From positions 1 through 64,000 of the IMG/VR virus record IMGVR_UViG_3300037245_004243: 64,000 bases of DNA. One strand, given 5' to 3'. The notes under the pieces were generated by a model. That model was not told the origin of the DNA, did no database searches, and saw only the letters and a list, made by a program, of their open reading frames with translations. This DNA is from a virus. How positions within the stretch are numbered: the stretch's first letter is position 1; the number at the start of each line of letters is the position of its first letter. The translations under genes and the position numbers were made by a program. This document shows, piece after piece, positions 63,454 to 64,000 of this stretch.

Positions 63454-64000
63454 TTAGATGAGGTTCCATTCTTTTTTCAGTTCAAGACGCATGCTTTTCA
63501 GACTTTTTCGACGATCCAATTTAACGCCAAGCTCCTCGGCATAAGCATCAAGTTTTTTCTTGCTTGTAAAACTTTCGATGGCTTTAAGCAGGTCGATCTT
63601 GACTTCTTCAGGGATGGCAGTGGCTTCATCGTCATTGTCGATCTTGACTTCTTCAGGGATGGCAGTGGCTTCATCGTCAATATCTGCCAATTTGGCGTCC
63701 AGCTCGGCAGGGACCGATGAAAATTCGATGTCACCATCGGGATCAAATTCATCATTTTCGGCCTTCGCCATTTCAATAACTTCATCAACGATATCGTCAT
63801 CAACCATCTTGACACCGGGGTCAGGTTCATATCTCGCTGCTGTGGCCTCATATTCAATAGCATGTTCTTTAGCCGGTTCGATGTCAGCGTCAGCGTCTAA
63901 CTCTTCAGCTTCGGGCAATGGCGCCGCCTCCTCGCGAATAATCTTGAAGGTCGACGGGTATTTATCCGCGATCTCCTTGTCAAGCCAAACTGGGACATTC
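63454..64000 (-). CDS. acidic protein, 5' partial at window edge
   Basis: The frame is open from base 64000 (NVPVWLDKEIADKYPSTFKI...) to the stop at 63454, so the start lies beyond the window; the TTG at 63918 is not a true start. Asp/Glu/Ala-rich middle with two tandem copies of DDEATAIPEEVKID, then a C-terminal Rho-N/SAP-like helical domain (KKKLDAYAEELGVKLDRRKS). Possibly a structural or scaffolding-type protein; unknown. Confidence 0.65.
   Translation of the reverse strand, partial: NVPVWLDKEIADKYPSTFKIIREEAAPLPEAEELDADADIEPAKEHAIEYEATAARYEPDPGVKMVDDDIVDEVIEMAKAENDEFDPDGDIEFSSVPAELDAKLADIDDEATAIPEEVKIDNDDEATAIPEEVKIDLLKAIESFTSKKKLDAYAEELGVKLDRRKSLKSMRLELKKEWNLI
63592..63679 (-). repeat. 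tandem repeat, 45-bp period, two copies
   Basis: 63592-63634 and 63637-63679 are identical over 43 bases, in frame within the acidic protein. Confidence 0.9.

Noticed and set aside
63592-63679. CRISPR array
   Set aside because: Only two in-frame tandem copies with no spacers; the repeat encodes protein. No CRISPR-like array was seen elsewhere in the window.

Overview
The window is part of the genome of a large tailed bacteriophage with a contractile tail (T4-like myovirus, Caudoviricetes). It carries recognisable relatives of T4 gp43, gp45, gp44, gp62, RegA, gp30, gp59, gp32, Dda, gp15, gp16, gp17, gp18, gp19 and gp26, packed among dozens of very short ORFs with AAGGAG-type ribosome binding sites. 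Promoters are sigma70-like (TTGACA/TATAAT), and two proteins have twin-arginine signals and one a Sec signal, so the host is a bacterium, probably Gram-negative. Nothing in the sequence names the host.

Layout. 1-2454: family B DNA polymerase, cut at its 5' end by the window edge. 2455-5640: small ORFs plus a tRNA-like structured RNA with its own terminator. 5681-14833: nucleotide and RNA metabolism (adenosylcobalamin-dependent ribonucleotide reductase, nucleoside deoxyribosyltransferase, dTMP kinase, a dATP/dGTP diphosphohydrolase-like protein, CCA-adding enzyme). 15793-22798: replication core in T4 order (sliding clamp, clamp loader large subunit, clamp loader small subunit, RegA), interrupted by an Rnl5-type RNA ligase, a mini EF-Ts-like protein and zinc ribbons. 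23224-23566: four tRNA genes (Gly, Asn, His, Tyr). 24150-30125: short early-type ORFs. 30187-37408: DNA ligase, then a gp33-like candidate, gp59-like helicase loader and gp32-like SSB in T4 order. 37409-38864: structured noncoding region, a secreted FN3-like protein and a nuclease-fold protein. 38819-54961 (minus strand): structural and packaging block (large terminase, sheath, two tube-like proteins, baseplate hub chaperone with a probable -1 frameshift, tape-measure-like protein, sheath stabiliser, a 2215-residue modular fibre/adhesin, small terminase). 55052-61745 (plus): Dda-like helicase, small ORFs, a DUF262 protein and tandem Tat-signal proteins. 61742-64000 (minus): a zincin metalloprotease, a zinc ribbon protein and an acidic protein cut by the window edge.

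Regulation. Nine copies of a long conserved promoter-plus-leader cassette drive groups of tiny ORFs and DNA ligase and look like the early promoter class. Genes behind several of them show marked use of valine codon GTA. Ordinary sigma70-like promoters, many with a TGTGACA -35, precede replication genes; some have the ribosome binding site inside the promoter spacer. The minus-strand structural genes lack these promoters, and a GTAAATA element upstream of some of them may be a late promoter. Perfect hairpins sit directly before many ribosome binding sites, and a conserved RNA motif recurs 3' of the clamp and SSB genes just before terminators.

The most notable items are the stand-alone EF-Ts N-terminal domain protein, the frameshift site in the gp26-like gene, the repeated promoter/leader cassette, the paired 3' RNA motif, the tRNA-like RNA at 3236-3376, and the combination of CCA-adding enzyme, RNA ligase and tRNAs. 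All identifications come from reading motifs by eye; no database search was run.
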